Shown here: positions 12,801 to 22,923 of the stretch, piece after piece
Position numbering within the stretch: position 1 is the first letter of the stretch
Layout: each line of letters begins with the position of its first letter
NCBI GenBank assembly: GCA_037976565.1
Contig: CP137674.1
Span: 9,467,789-9,531,788, forward strand
Source: Mesocentrotus franciscanus
Taxonomy: Eukaryota > Echinodermata > Echinoidea > Camarodonta > Strongylocentrotidae
Length of the DNA stretch: 64,000 nt
Reading direction: 5' to 3'
Made by a program: the position numbers and the translations under genes
The notes under the pieces: model-generated
The model's input: the letters and a program-made list of their open reading frames with translations, nothing else
Told to the model about the DNA's origin: nothing
The model's database searches: none

Positions 12801-15800
12801 TGCCTGGCTCTTCCATTCCCATCCCATGCTCCCCCATCCCACTCAGGTCATTCTGATGCCCATTGGCTACCATAGACCGGTTGGGGTGGGCGGTGGACTC
12901 CTCCTTGGACGGGGTGGGGATGTGCAGCCCCCCTCGGGCCACGATGAGGTGGACCTTATCTTTGACCTTCTGCAGCATGCCAATGGCCTGCTTGTGGGAC
13001 ACGCTGGAGTCAACGAGGGCGCCGTTGATGGCTAGAATCTGGTCGCTCTCTTGCAGATTGCCGTCTCTGTATTAAAAGAGATGGGAAAATGGACAATATT
13101 GTTACGTGTACGGTAGATAAAATGATGAGAAAATGATTTGAAAAGTGGACATACAGACAATCATTTTATGTACAGTGTATAAGCTGATATGTGACCATGC
13201 TTAATTAATGCTGTACCTACAAGATTAACCATTTGAATAAAGAATAGAGCTTCAGTTATTCCACTTTGTCATTCTAGAGCAGAGGTATTACAACATGCAT
13301 TCCACTCTGAATACTTGCAATGAGAGACTAGTAAAATAATGAATTGCACATGATATGTTTAATATTTCACTTAAATATGCCTATTACTACTAATTCCTCA
13401 TGAGAAATAAAAATCTTTCACAAAAAGCACCTGGACATTTGTGGCAAGTGACCATTGGAAATTAATTCAAATTACAGGAATAGTACAGTATCTAGACTCA
13501 TAGGCTAGTAAGGCTACAGTGTACATACATTCAGAGATTGTTCACAAACAATAATATTAATGGATATCAAAAGCTTTCTTGTACTGTACATGTGTCTTGG
13601 AATTCAGGAAAAACTGGATGTTCACTAATCTCAGTAATCTGCTTCTTCAAAGCAAGACTTTGTGACCAATTCATGACTAAATTTCCTCTCCGGTGTAATC
13701 CACAATGAGTGATGAAAGAGACACACTTTACTACAAGGTAAAGTCAGACAAAACTAAACTCTTTCTTTTGAATCACAAAAGTTAAACATGTAGTTATGTG
13801 GTACATGTATATCCCACTGATTTTGAAGAACCTTTCAAAAATAAAATGAGAACTGCAAAATAGTGCAAATGTTTAAATCAATTGAACTTTCAAAATTTAC
13901 ATTCAAAATTATTAATTGTTATAAGAAGTCAGCACAACATTTATTGATGTAAACAGAAAATAAAATGATTTTTGATAATTCGCTGAAGATTTGTTCTCTA
14001 ATGTCTAAACCTCTAAACCTACTGTTCTGAATTCTCTGAGCACTTTTAAAATTGAGACATTTCTGGGTACACAGAGTAACCAATACTACACATGTACATG
14101 TATGTGTACAACTGAAACCAAAAACTATTTTGCAACCCATGACCTTACCCTATATATATCTTTAACAAAATAAAAACAACAGGAAATGTCACATCACCTA
14201 CATGGACATGAAGTAATGCACTGAATTTTGGGCCTCAAACCTATCCAATAGATATTAAAATTTGCTGATGCATAATGCATTTTGAGGTGCTTGTTACATA
14301 ATCGTTCAGAAACGTAACAATTGGCTCCAAACTGATGTTTTATGAAGTACAAATATCCTGTATCAATATGTACATGTATAGCACATTCACGAATGGAAAA
14401 ATATTTAACTGTTTAAAAAAGGTTGAAAAAGAAATGAATAATTCTCACGCTTCTGGCTGTCTTGGACTCAAGTGAACCCTGATCAAGTTGGGATCATCCA
14501 AATATTTCAACTGTTACAAGAACGGCAGGACCTTTCAGAGTAAAGTTGCACAAGTTTCCTTAAAGATGCCAGGGTATACAGTTAAACCCCTTATAAACTA
14601 GGACTGCAAGTAACATGCAAGCCAGTGGTACTAACTTTGGAAGTCTAACTCCCAGCGACTACTCAATTATAGGGTCCTTCTTTTGATGAAACTTTGGACA
14701 AATCTTTAACAGGATACCACGTTTAGTATCCCTAATTAGAAGTTATTGGACGGAGCGCAGATGCGCATCTGGTCGGTAATTAAGTTCATTTTGCGGGGCT
14801 CTGACCCCATAAATAGCAAGACCGTTCTGATTCAGACATCGCTGACTGACGACGATATCCAGAGCTAATCCCCGCCCATGAATAACGAGAACTCTAGTCA
14901 AGAATAATGAGAATTAATGAACAATGTCAAAGCTTTCGGGGCTTTTTCCCCTTGATTGAAGAGATTAGAAATTACTCCGAACACCCTCTCTGTCCTCAAC
15001 AGCGACAAGAATGTCATTGACATCCACTAATTGTGATCCAGTCGCTGGAGATACGATTTAAAACAATTAAAGAGTGACCTCGTGATAGTCTTGAAACACA
15101 TTTGTTTTCACAGGAATTTAAATTTTGAGCTTTCAAGAGCTTCATTTTTAATTCCTTTCGATTTAAATTGCTTTCATTGACGACAAGGAGACAATGCTTT
15201 CCAAAGCCTTTTGGAAAACAAAAGCTAGTGATATTAAGTGACAATGTGATCATAAAAACAGAATAATATTACTAGATGCACATTCTGACATAAGCATCAC
15301 TGTTCAGCCCTGAATATGGCACGATCAATCAATTATTTCATTCAGGATTCATTATGAAAATAAAAACTTGTTGATGAGAAATGTTATCCTCCCTAACTCA
15401 GCACCCATTCATTTGATGAATAATAATTGCCTAAGAATAAGCTTGCATTGTGCTAGCTAGATCCACACTGCCTATGATGGACATGTACACGACTGGTGTG
15501 TTACATTGTTCATTGATTGGAAAATATTGGAAAAAGAGTTTATTTCTAGAGAAACACAATCATTCTGGATTGTTTAGTATGCACTGTGCAGTAAGGGGCT
15601 TAGTACAGTCAATGGCCATTTTATCCAATGCCATGCAGCTTGTCTACTCTTATTTTTATTATTAATTACTATCAAATTGTTGTAATATTTTGCAATCAGT
15701 TACCGTAAACCAACTTAATACAGTGTACATACAGTGTAATCCATGCATGCGGCCACTGATCAGTTGCGCAATTTTCATATAGTCTTGTAATTTAATTCAA

Positions 15801-18800
15801 TTTAATTTAATTGAGCTACAGGGTGTATCAATAATTGTTATATTCCGGTAATGTACAGTACATAATATGCTTTTGGACATTTTTACTTTTTGGGGTCAAA
15901 TTCTCTAGTTGAAAATAATGAAAGAGCCCCAAGAAAAAAAGTCTGTAAGTTTACGCCCCCCCCCCCCAAAAAAAGGAGAAAATTATAACTTATTATACAA
16001 CTGATCAAGGTACTTTGCAGGCACAGGCTCTAATTTGACACTTTACCACAATTCCTAAAGCCTTGAGCAGAGCCTAGATCTGTCAGTCTCTGGCTGTGCC
16101 TGGAGCAGCTCATGTACAGCGCCTATTCAATATGCTGTTATTATAGTCTCACAGTTGCAGACACTGTCACGCACAACAACTGACAAGGGCTTCTTCCTGC
16201 AAACTAAGATCAAGGTACATGTACCTGGGCCCTGTTTCATAAAACTTGTTATCAGTGACAAGTTACAATAACTGTTATAAGCTACTGAAATCATGGTATT
16301 TGATTGGCTGAGAGCAAATTTGTCATAGAAATTTTAGCATTTGTTATTGAAAACAAGTTTTATGAAACAGGGCCCTGGAGCTTCATGCTATAATACAGTT
16401 GTAATGAACATGTGTCAAGTATACATGTACACATTATACTACATTTGCTTCTGTGGTGTATTACCGGTAATTTCAAATACATAATCCCAGGAGAAGAAAT
16501 ATTAATAGATCGATGTAATTTAGTTGCAAACAAGCTACCGGTATTACAAAGTGGAGGGATGATTTACATGGGAACTAACAAATTATTTTTGATTGCCAAA
16601 GGGATAAACATCAGGCAGTTGCAATTAGAATGCAACATGAGGCATGTTGGTCTCAAAATTTTATTAAAGGTAGCTGTGCTTTGATGGGCGATCAATTCAC
16701 ATGAAGCCTAATACTTAGTTTTTCATTGTATATACATGTACAAGTGTAAGGTACAGCCACTACTTGTAATATATCATCATTTTGCTGTAGTCTATTTTGC
16801 TGCCCCCCAAAAAAAAAAAACCCTCAAAATTCATACCTGAACAAAATCTAACAAAGCACATTGTAGCCTGTCCAGAATGATAAGACTTCTTTTGAAACCC
16901 ATGATCAATAAAGGTAATTTGTTGCACAAATGTTTTTTTGTTTTTGTTTTGTCATTGCAAAATACTCAAAAAGGAAAAGTTCCTGCAACCACCCCCCCCC
17001 CCCTAGCGGAAAGTTACACGTGTACATGTATGGTTTTAAAATGCATTTACCCGGTATGAGAAAGAATTTAGATCTTTGGACATGATATAAATTACACTTT
17101 TAAGTTTCCTTGGTTTTTATTGAATTTTTACTCATAATTTTAACTTATTTAAATTGTCTTAGCTACATGTATGGGCAGATGAAACAATCACACTGCATTT
17201 TGTTATAACCTGTATTGGCCTAACGACTGGCATATTTTGTAATTCTTTTGACCTTGCATTCATAGCCTGTAACAGGTCTTTAAAATCATCAGTTTTAAGG
17301 GCAGGCAACTTACAATGTACGTACGCCAGTAAGAGGGTAACAGATGGAAATAAATCATGTTATGACATACTTGTGTGTGAATCCTATGTGTGATGTATGC
17401 AAATATCACACGAACGAGTGTTGTTTACATGTACATGTTCATGTATATTGCAAGCTTAGCCTTCTTTATGGTTAGCAGTGCTTGAAACTAGCAGTTGCCT
17501 AGGTGACACTGACCAATTAGTTACTAGGCAAGCCTCAAAACTACTTGCATTGACCATCTAAAATCCTTAAAGTGCGGGTTCAAAGAAAATCACAAATATG
17601 GCAAATAACGTATCTCTAGAAACTGGTAAGCTAACAGATGGCCATTGTACAAGTTTTAGGTCAACTACATATCGGGTGATATATAAAAATACAAACAAAA
17701 CCACTTCCATAGCATCTGGGATATGCGAGAGATTCGCCAGAAAAATAACGATGATTTAATGCCGTCACAAATGAACCAATCCTGCCCAAGCAGACGACAT
17801 CCCATAAAGAATGAACATAATTGCAATGCTATTATTTCTCAAATTATAATGAGTTTAGTGTATATAAATGTGATGGAATTTTACACCATTCAAAAGGGAT
17901 ATGAAACCGATTCTGATAACTAAATTCTTTTGTTTGTAAAAACACAGGATAGGGGTTAATGAACAATCAAAGAAACCACACTTTCAAATTAAAAACCCCG
18001 GAATGATAGCATGGACGGCATTTGTTCCTCTTGAAACGCCGAACATACCGCGGTGTATGCAGCTGAAAATACAATGGCGTCTTATTTTGTTTACAAGCGA
18101 CAGATTCCTTTTTTTTTTTCGCTGCATTTTTCATCAAAATAATACCATGCACGGGGTTTAGAGTGAGGCAATAGATTAAACATTTAGCCTGACGGTAGTG
18201 GAGTAAGAGAAATAACTGAAGAGAAGATGACAAAACAGGCACTGAAAATGTGTGAGATGTCATGGGACATCGTCTGCTTGTGCAAATCATGTGCAACATG
18301 TTACGTCACACATCTCAGCTATGAATAATGTTGATTCTGACTCGTGTTGATGGGACTTCCGTAAATACGGAGCAGCACTTTTCCGAAGTCCCATCAACAC
18401 GAGTCATATTACAGCACATTTTACGGGAGCAGCACTTTTACGGAAGTCCCATCAACACGAGTCAGAGGTCAACAAAATATGCAAAGAGGAAATTCGCATG
18501 GTCCATGTGGAAAGCACCCAAGCTGTATCGCTCTGGTAAGATATTTGCTAATATTTCCTTATTTTTAAATATGATTTTGTAATTTTCGTAGGCAATTAGG
18601 AGTAGAAGTGGCATAAAATTCATCGAGGCCACTGTCCAATATTGGTCTGGTGTGGGAAGGGGTGATTTCGGACGCATTTTAGGGGTTGTTTACATGGCTC
18701 TACGCGCACGTCTATGGGAGCCGTTTAAGGCTTGGTGATATCAATATCAATATTTCACATTATCACCAAGCCCTTAAGGCTAATCTCAGCAGCGATCGGA

Positions 18801-20791
18801 GAGGTTTTCAGGTGCTATGCTGGGGCTGTATTTAAGCATTTTGTAATTGATAATAATCATTACTTAGAATGTTTCCAAACATTGAATTTTGATAACCTTG
18901 TCCAATCAAAGTTTCACCTTTGCAATAATGACAATAAAGTTAGTTTTTAAAATCAATGAACCTTCTCTTTAAGGGCAAGCTAAAAGTCTGAAATTTGCTG
19001 CCTGGTCTTCAAACAAAATATTGATATTATTGTTTCATGTAAATTCTGAAGTTCATAGTATGTACATGTATGAGCACCCAAAACAGAATTTGCTAACCTA
19101 AGAAAGTAAGAAACTTTCTATGCATACATGTACTGTACGTTGTACATCACCAGGCAAGCAAGGCAACCCAAACACAAATTTAAGCAAGAGCCAGGTTTTT
19201 AGCAAAGTCAATTCACTGCTCACTGCTCACTGCTCACTGCTGGTAGCAAGTATGGTAAAAGAGACCAAGATAGAGAGACAAAGATAGAGAGACCAATCTT
19301 GGTCTAAGAACTTTGAGACAAACACTGGGGAGTGTTTCACAAAGACTAAGATCGACTTTAAGTTGGACTTAACTATGGCAGGCCATTCATGCCACTGGTT
19401 GCTCTCACCATTATGATCTTTAAGATAAGATTCTTTTTCCCTTCAATAATGAACTATAAAAAAATGTAAATTCTGTAGATTTGTGACCATGATTTCTATG
19501 TCCCTTGAGAGACCGATGCCAGTAAATGTTGAGAGAAAACAGTGGCATAAACCGCCTGCCATATTTAAGTCCAACTTAAAGTCGATCTTAGCCTTTCTGA
19601 AACACTCCCCCGGTCTTGGTCCCGGGACCCCAAGTCTCTATTACATGTACAACAGTGATAAATTGAAGAAGATGTGATGCAATTGAATCCACTCACCTTG
19701 CTGCGACACCATTCCTCTGTATCTGTTGCACAAAGATACCTAGTTCTCCTTGATTCTCACTCTTGAGTCCTACCACACTGAATCCTAGACCTCGACCTTG
19801 TGACTTCAACAATTCAATGCTCAACACCTCTCTACCAAGGGCTAGTTCTCTGAGAGCTTGTTCCAGGTCTTCATTGGCCTGTTCCAGAGGAATGGACCTA
19901 CTCCTTATCAGCTCATCCTGGTCTTCTGAGTCATCGTCATCGTCGCTGAGAGGACTTGGAGCTGATGCGACGGGCGCAACAACATTCTTCATGATGACTG
20001 CCTCGTCCCCTTCGAACATCTTGTTCTCAAAGGCATACGGATGCTGGGGACCGATTGAGATGCGGTACGGCTGCTCGGGCTCGTGGTCCGACTCTTGTTC
20101 TGGCACCACCAGCTGTCCTTCGCGGGTGAAGCTGAAGTCCTCCACCGTTTGACCCGGAGGACCATTGTCGATGTGGTGTTTGAGCTCACGTACTGACTGC
20201 TGAAGGTTGAGAAGGTGTCGGAAGGAAGGGCTTGCCAGCAGGTCTATCATGGAGGCAAACTGTTCACCTAGCTCTGGTTCTCCTGCAGCTACCAGCCTCC
20301 CTTGGAGACCCTGCAGGACGCTCACTGCCCTCTGTGTGTCTGTAGGACATAAATATGAAAAAAAATGAAAATACATGTACATAAAAGTCTTAGGAGCGAT
20401 TTCATTTTAATAGGTGGTGGCAAAAGATTTCTTTCATACTGTAATACAAAATGAAGAGCAATGCCATATGAATTCCATTTCATGAAATTGATAAATAAGC
20501 AAAAAAGCTGTACTGGTTACAGCCATTCTAACATGATCTGCGAAAGTAAGAAGAAAGAAAAAATTCACCATTATGAAATCAGTCTTTTAATTTAATTTTA
20601 TTTTATTTATTTATTTATTTTTTTTTTTTTGGGGCACATTTTTATCTAACCTGACCAGACTTGCTGATGTATGTTCTTATTTAACCGATACTCTAAACTG
20701 ATGAATTAATTGTGCTACTTATGTATGTAATTACATGTATGTATTAAACGTTTGGTCAATAATGAGTTCACTCACCTGCCACGACTGCCAT
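331..20791 (-). CDS. Patj/Mpdz: PATJ/MPDZ-like multi-PDZ scaffold protein, 5' part of gene (L27, PDZ1-PDZ3, start of PDZ4)
   Basis: Eleven coding exons on the minus strand join without a frame conflict: 20791-20776, 20339-19697, 13066-12703, 10926-10771, 5257-4961, 4439-4334, 3679-3585, 3002-2867, 2312-2157, 1763-1684 and 507-331. They give 2226 nt (742 codons), and every boundary has GT-AG. Domains in order: L27 at about residues 6-62; an acidic linker; PDZ1 at about 179-265 with GLGF at 189-192; a Met-rich linker; PDZ2 at about 355-437 (GLGF); PDZ3 at about 500-592 (GLGL); a linker; and PDZ4 from about 684 (SLGI). An N-terminal L27 followed by serial PDZ domains is the PATJ/MPDZ architecture. 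In known members L27 binds PALS1/Stardust and the PDZ domains tether polarity and tight-junction proteins. The vertebrate PATJ and MPDZ paralogues cannot be told apart here. The gene continues beyond the left edge, so the later PDZ domains are missing. Confidence 0.92.
695..969 (-). repeat. tRNA-derived SINE (Val-like head) with ATT-repeat tail
   Basis: On the minus strand the element starts GGTGTGTTGGCTCAGTCAGT (A box), has the anticodon-like CCGCCTCACAACC and the B box GGTTCGAACCC. An unrelated body and an (ATT)n tail at 695-723 follow. The head resembles tRNA-Val(CAC) but cannot form an intact tRNA with proper ends. It lies in the intron between the PDZ4 and pre-PDZ4 exons. Confidence 0.75.
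1684..1763 (-). CDS. Patj/Mpdz: PATJ/MPDZ-like exon: pre-PDZ4 helix
   Basis: The 80-nt exon (TTCTCAG acceptor, GTATGT donor) encodes ELSPEEEIAIMALWQGLLGL followed by EKDIV. PATJ and MPDZ proteins carry a similar acidic, Trp-containing helical segment just before PDZ4. Phase 1 in and phase 0 out fit the neighbours. Confidence 0.88.
1764..2156. repeat. Intron with (GA)n microsatellite
   Basis: The GAGAGA tract spans about 1,771-1,813. The rest of this short intron shows no other structure. Confidence 0.8.
2157..2312 (-). CDS. Patj/Mpdz: PATJ/MPDZ-like exon: PDZ3-PDZ4 linker
   Basis: The 156-nt exon encodes only linker (Pro-rich, then acidic and Met-rich, ending EMEQIGQMEESF). The support is phase 1 at both ends, good splice sites (CTCCCAG acceptor, GTAAGT donor) and an open frame. 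It has no domain, so it could be alternatively spliced. Confidence 0.85.
2631..2754. repeat. Small foldback MITE with CCAGGGCCC termini
   Basis: The ends CCAGGGCCCTGTCTTACAA and TTGTAAGATGGGGCCCTGG are imperfect inverted repeats about 120 bp apart. Inner segments (AGCGATTGAT and ATCAATCGCA) are also partly palindromic. There is no coding capacity. Confidence 0.7.
2867..3002 (-). CDS. Patj/Mpdz: PATJ/MPDZ-like exon: end of PDZ3
   Basis: The 136-nt exon has a TTCCCAG acceptor and a GTAACT donor. It encodes VDAVNVQGYDNKAAVDLLRQ and then VVMLRLVRF, the PDZ3 ligand-groove helix and last strand. It enters in phase 0 and leaves in phase 1. Confidence 0.92.
3183..3550. repeat. Trinucleotide-type CAT/CAC array
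   Basis: About 370 bp consist of imperfect ATC, CAC and CAT repeats on the plus strand. They create long His-rich and Met/Val-rich open frames that are artefacts. The array lies in the intron between two PDZ3 exons. Confidence 0.9.
3585..3679 (-). CDS. Patj/Mpdz: PATJ/MPDZ-like exon: middle of PDZ3
   Basis: The 95-nt exon has an ACACAG acceptor and a GTAAGA donor. It encodes GETSGIFVKKISEGSAA, then GNIRVGDQIIE, the central strands and helix 1 of PDZ3. The phase 1 entry matches the split Gly codon from the previous exon. Confidence 0.92.
3680..4333. other. Intron without visible features
   Basis: This AT-rich intron separates two PDZ3 exons. I see no repeat, RNA gene or splice-flanked open frame in it. 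Confidence 0.6.
4334..4439 (-). CDS. Patj/Mpdz: PATJ/MPDZ-like exon: start of PDZ3
   Basis: The exon is 106 nt, phase 0 in and phase 1 out, between a TATTCAG acceptor and a GTATGT donor. It encodes FEVELAKGNQGLGLSIAGFI, the first two strands and GLGL loop of PDZ3. A damaged duplicate lies about 100 bp upstream in gene order, at 4529-4617. Confidence 0.92.
4529..4617 (-). pseudogene. Decayed duplicate of the PDZ3 first exon inside the adjacent intron
   Basis: This stretch matches the exon at 4334-4439 closely, including a block of about 40 bases encoding FEVELAKGNQ. The copy reads QELG where the real exon has QGLG, and DSCEV for DFGEV. The acceptor AG survives next to an altered first codon. 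The sequence diverges before the donor, so splicing as a mutually exclusive exon looks impossible. Confidence 0.75.
4680..4860. repeat. Purine-rich (GAGA)-type low-complexity tract
   Basis: Plus-strand sequence is dominated by GAGAGA and GGGGGGG runs, with a mirror CTCTCT frame on the minus strand. It lies within the intron upstream of the PDZ3 exon. Confidence 0.8.
4961..5257 (-). CDS. Patj/Mpdz: PATJ/MPDZ-like exon: end of PDZ2 and Pro-rich linker
   Basis: The exon is 297 nt and phase 0 at both ends. It begins DGRLQSGDIILRIGETDLEG, the second half of PDZ2, and reaches the last strand VQLVVARGA. A linker of about 55 residues rich in Pro, Gly and Met follows, containing QGQMEPDPLPVSPPPNMSE. 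The donor is GTAGGT. Confidence 0.92.
5258..10770. other. Long intron (5.5 kb) inside PDZ2
   Basis: The intron is AT-rich with many TACATGTA motifs. It contains a (GT)n tract at about 9,771-9,815 and a MITE copy at 10,446-10,670. Segments near 8,640-8,760 resemble degenerate retroelement 3' tails, but this is weak. No convincing coding exon is visible; the Phe/Leu-rich frames near 8,114-8,515 are low-complexity. Confidence 0.55.
10446..10670. repeat. MITE family 'GTGTTTCACAAAGACTAAG', copy 1 (left arm deleted)
   Basis: The copy shares its body (GTAGATTTGTGACCATGATT and AGAGACCAATGCCAGTAA) and its right arm (AACTTAAAGTCGATCTTAG, then TTGTGAAACACC) with copies at 19,327-19,610 and 52,133-52,414. 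The left arm after CACAAAGACTAAG is missing here. Confidence 0.8.
10771..10926 (-). CDS. Patj/Mpdz: PATJ/MPDZ-like exon: start of PDZ2
   Basis: The 156-nt exon is phase 0 at both ends, between a CAACAG acceptor and a GTAGGC donor. It encodes 52 residues carrying the PDZ2 N-terminal strands: IEVIDLYNKGSGLGFGIVG, then IGIVVKTIVPGGAAEE. GLGF is the carboxylate-binding loop. The next coding exon continues directly with DGRLQSGD. Confidence 0.92.
11511..11670. repeat. Two 80-bp tandem units
   Basis: Units beginning ACAAACAATGTA start at 11,511 and 11,591, and a third partial start is at 11,671, giving an exact 80-bp period. Each unit includes GAGCATTCAGGGGCACT. It lies in the intron before PDZ2. 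Confidence 0.85.
12703..13066 (-). CDS. Patj/Mpdz: PATJ/MPDZ-like exon: end of PDZ1 and Met-rich linker
   Basis: An AATACAG acceptor and a GTAAGT donor bound 364 nt. The split Arg codon completes the PDZ1 RDG turn, followed by DQILAINGALVDSSVSHKQA and the last strand VHLIVARGG. The remaining 75 or so residues form an unstructured linker unusually rich in Met and Gly (GMGEHGMGMEEPGMEGAMM), ending with QMEQEPDDYAL. I know no domain for that linker. Confidence 0.9.
16225..16377. repeat. Foldback MITE with GGGCCCTGTTTCATAAAACTT termini
   Basis: GGGCCCTGTTTCATAAAACTT at the left is mirrored by AAGTTTTATGAAACAGGGCCC at the right, a perfect 21-bp terminal inverted repeat. A related copy is at 32,508-32,657 and a partial one near 34,556. 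Confidence 0.85.
18337..18465. repeat. Inverted repeat with 29-bp perfect arms and a third internal arm
   Basis: The left arm (18,337-18,365, starting CTGACTCGTGTTGATGGG) is the exact reverse complement of 18,437-18,465. A third copy of the right arm (CCGAAGTCCCATCAACACGA) begins at 18,383. Two GGAGCAGCACTTTT repeats precede the two right arms. Confidence 0.85.
19327..19610. repeat. MITE family 'GTGTTTCACAAAGACTAAG', copy 2 (complete)
   Basis: The left terminus (GGGGAGTGTTTCACAAAGAC, then TAAGATCGACTTTAAGTTGG) pairs with the right terminus (CCAACTTAAAGTCGATCTTA, then GAAACACTCCCC). That gives terminal inverted repeats of roughly 45 bp in an element of about 284 bp. There is no coding capacity. 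Confidence 0.85.
19697..20339 (-). CDS. Patj/Mpdz: PATJ/MPDZ-like exon: L27 domain, acidic linker, start of PDZ1
   Basis: This 643-nt exon sits between a CCTACAG acceptor and a GTGAGT donor. It encodes the L27 helices (residues about 6-62, with the typical FRHLLNLQQSVRELKHHI segment), a linker with a DDDDDSEDQDE acidic stretch, and the first strands of PDZ1 (IELLKSQGRGLGFSVVGL, then GELGIFVQQI). The PDZ1 text is very close to vertebrate PATJ and MPDZ PDZ1 as I recall them. The exon ends in phase 2. Confidence 0.93.
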
Positions 20792-20837
20792 CTTGTTTCA
20801 CTTAACTTGAATCATACAATCAGTTGCGTTTTAAAAT
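20776..20837 (-). CDS. Patj/Mpdz: PATJ/MPDZ-like exon with start codon
   Basis: A TTTATTTCAG acceptor at 20838 precedes about 46 nt of 5' UTR. The ATG at 20791 opens 16 coding nt (Met-Ala-Val-Val-Ala plus one base) and a GTGAGT donor follows at 20775. The single leftover G joins the next exon's AC to make Asp in the frame of the L27 domain. That phase match is why this start was chosen. The preceding AACAAG context is acceptable for initiation. Confidence 0.75.
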
Positions 20838-20984
20838 CTGAAATAAATCACAATGCAGATACATAATTACATATACATGTAATATTCAGCATCAATGCTG
20901 ATTTTTGTCTTCTGAGGTTCCTGTTAAATTTCTAATACCCTGGCAGCAATTGTCAGATACCAACTTAAAATGTACTGTACATGT

Positions 20985-21126
20985 ACATGTACACCAGGGT
21001 GGAGAGTGGCAAATATGGATTAATGTCTTGCCATAAAAAAAAAATAAGTGCTGCATTGGGATTCGAACCCTCAACCCTTAGATTGAGAGTCAAGTGAATG
21101 AACCAGAATACAATGACACCTCAAGC
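20985..21126 (-). repeat. tRNA-derived SINE fragment (head only)
   Basis: The minus strand reads GGTGTCATTGTATTCTGGTT, then GACTCTCAATCTAAGGGTTG and the B box GGTTCGAATCCC. ATGGCAAGACATTAATCCA and CACTCTCCACCC follow, the same family as 57,071-57,967. It lies in the 5' UTR intron of the PDZ gene. Confidence 0.75.
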
Positions 21127-22722
21127 GTCCTCCTCAATATTTCATATGTTCTAGTCAGATAGTACTAGCGAATAATTATTCACTTCCCTGATTATGATAT
21201 TAAATCACCATCCAGAGTTTACTAGTATATTTCAGGATTGGTAAACATCATCACATTTGGAAGTAAAGCTTGTTTAAAAACTCCAAGTCAAAGCACACAT
21301 ATTTTTCTTTCTAACGTTAGGACCTGTTTAGCAAAAATTTTGTTAATTAAAAGGCATAAGACTTTTAAGTGGCAGGAATGCAGGGTGGTCCACTGTGGGT
21401 TAAAACATGTAACAGTAACAGTGACAGGTTTGCATTTTTTCAATGCACAGGTTTGAAAATCAGCAACAGATTAATTCTTTCTCAATCAAAATCATTCGTG
21501 AAATATTCACCATAAAATTTGTTTGAATGCTTCCAAATATGCTTCCAGTGTGCATCTAAGAACCTTAATAGTATACCGGTAGTATGATGGGGATTGGGTG
21601 TCCGGACACTTGTCAAACATACCGGTAAAGACTTATCTTTTGCCTTCAAAATTAACTGAAAATGTTCATCAAATAGCACTAACCATCATGGATTACTGTC
21701 CTTTATTACATTGTCTAAATAAAGTCTTTGGAGATTTATGAAACATTGCTTGTAAACTTCTTCAAATTGCTGTTCTAAAGGAACCGTCAGGCTACACATT
21801 ACCCAACGTCAACCTTTCGGGACACACAACATTTGGGTACCTATACCTATTCTATTTATTACCCACCTGCCACCCATAGGGTTTAATACATGAACGTCCA
21901 ATGCCTAGGGTCAGAGTTAGGGTTATTAATTAGATTAAAGATTTTGGGTTAGGATTAGGGTTGAGTCTTTAGATTTAGATTCATTGGTTGACCTATGAAC
22001 GTCTGTTCAACTTTTGTGCTGGGGTATTCTAAAGTTGCTCCCAGGTTTAAATTTTTGTTGTGGACCAATGGACAGCCCATGTCCGACCACTCCAGCAAAG
22101 CATATAGAGAGTCAATACTGCGTTTGGACCTCTAGCGCTGTACCATGTGCTAATAGGCAGCAATTTCACACGTGAATAGTAAATACACTTATAATAGTAA
22201 TACACAGATGCACACAATCATGCCGATAAACTGTGTAACTGTAACTGTAAGCAAGTTTGAGAGTGGACTCACAAACTAGAGTCAGTAGAGATCTAGAGAT
22301 CTATTTCTTCTTTATCATTCATTCAGTCATCATAATTATTATCACCAATCTTTCATCACCTCTTATTTTCACTCTGCGATTCACTCTCAAATTCAAAACA
22401 AATGGCTGAAAGCTCATTCAATTCATCGTGACTCACTCAGTCAACAGGGCCAATATTTCAAAATCATAACACAAAACTCAACTCAAACTCAAAAATATCA
22501 AAATGATCAAACTTCAAAGAGTCGCGTCGTCGCAGCGTCTTCGAGTCCGACAAAGACACGACATCATATCACTCAGCTCAGTTAAATCATTCAAATAGAA
22601 CTCCGTACCTTTTCCCCACTTTCTTACTAATCTGTCTTCTATTTAAAATTCACACGCTCAGTACGGAGTTTGATCAAAATACAGAATTCCATTGCATTAA
22701 CAGTTTTTCTTATGTTACTCAC

Positions 22723-22890
22723 CACGTCAGGAATGTATGGGCGGGACCGACGTATTGTTTGTGTACAAATGAAATTTACATCGATTGCGAGCGCGCGCGC
22801 GCGCCGCTACGGGCGAGATCGAGATCGAGGGTGCGCTCGCTCATCGCCTACAACGGCGGCACTCGCAGAAAAATCGCTGCCGGGAATATA
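22723..22890 (-). promoter_or_regulatory. Candidate non-coding first exon and CpG-rich promoter of the PATJ/MPDZ-like gene
   Basis: Reading the minus strand, a CpG-dense GC-rich block (about 22,785-22,865) is followed by a strong donor, GACGTG|GTGAGT, with the exon ending at 22,723. The next downstream acceptor is the TTTATTTCAG at 20,838 before the start codon. The arrangement fits a CpG-type promoter and 5' UTR exon. The transcription start is not determined. Confidence 0.45.
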
Positions 22891-22923
22891 CACCTTGCAT
22901 TCCAATGGTTATTAGTTTATAGA

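Larger units (their letters stand above)
13067..19696. other. Long intron (6.6 kb) inside PDZ1
   Basis: The intron is AT-rich with scattered repeats: a MITE at 16,225-16,377, a hairpin array at 18,337-18,465, a small hairpin near 18,722-18,781 (TTTAAGGCTTGGTGATA against TATCACCAAGCCCTTAA), a short CTCACTG tandem near 19,211-19,241 and a MITE at 19,327-19,610. I see no further exon. Confidence 0.55.

Noticed and set aside
19763..20152. 129-codon plus-strand frame
   Set aside because: It is the antisense shadow of the L27/PDZ1 exon, whose minus-strand reading gives clear domains.
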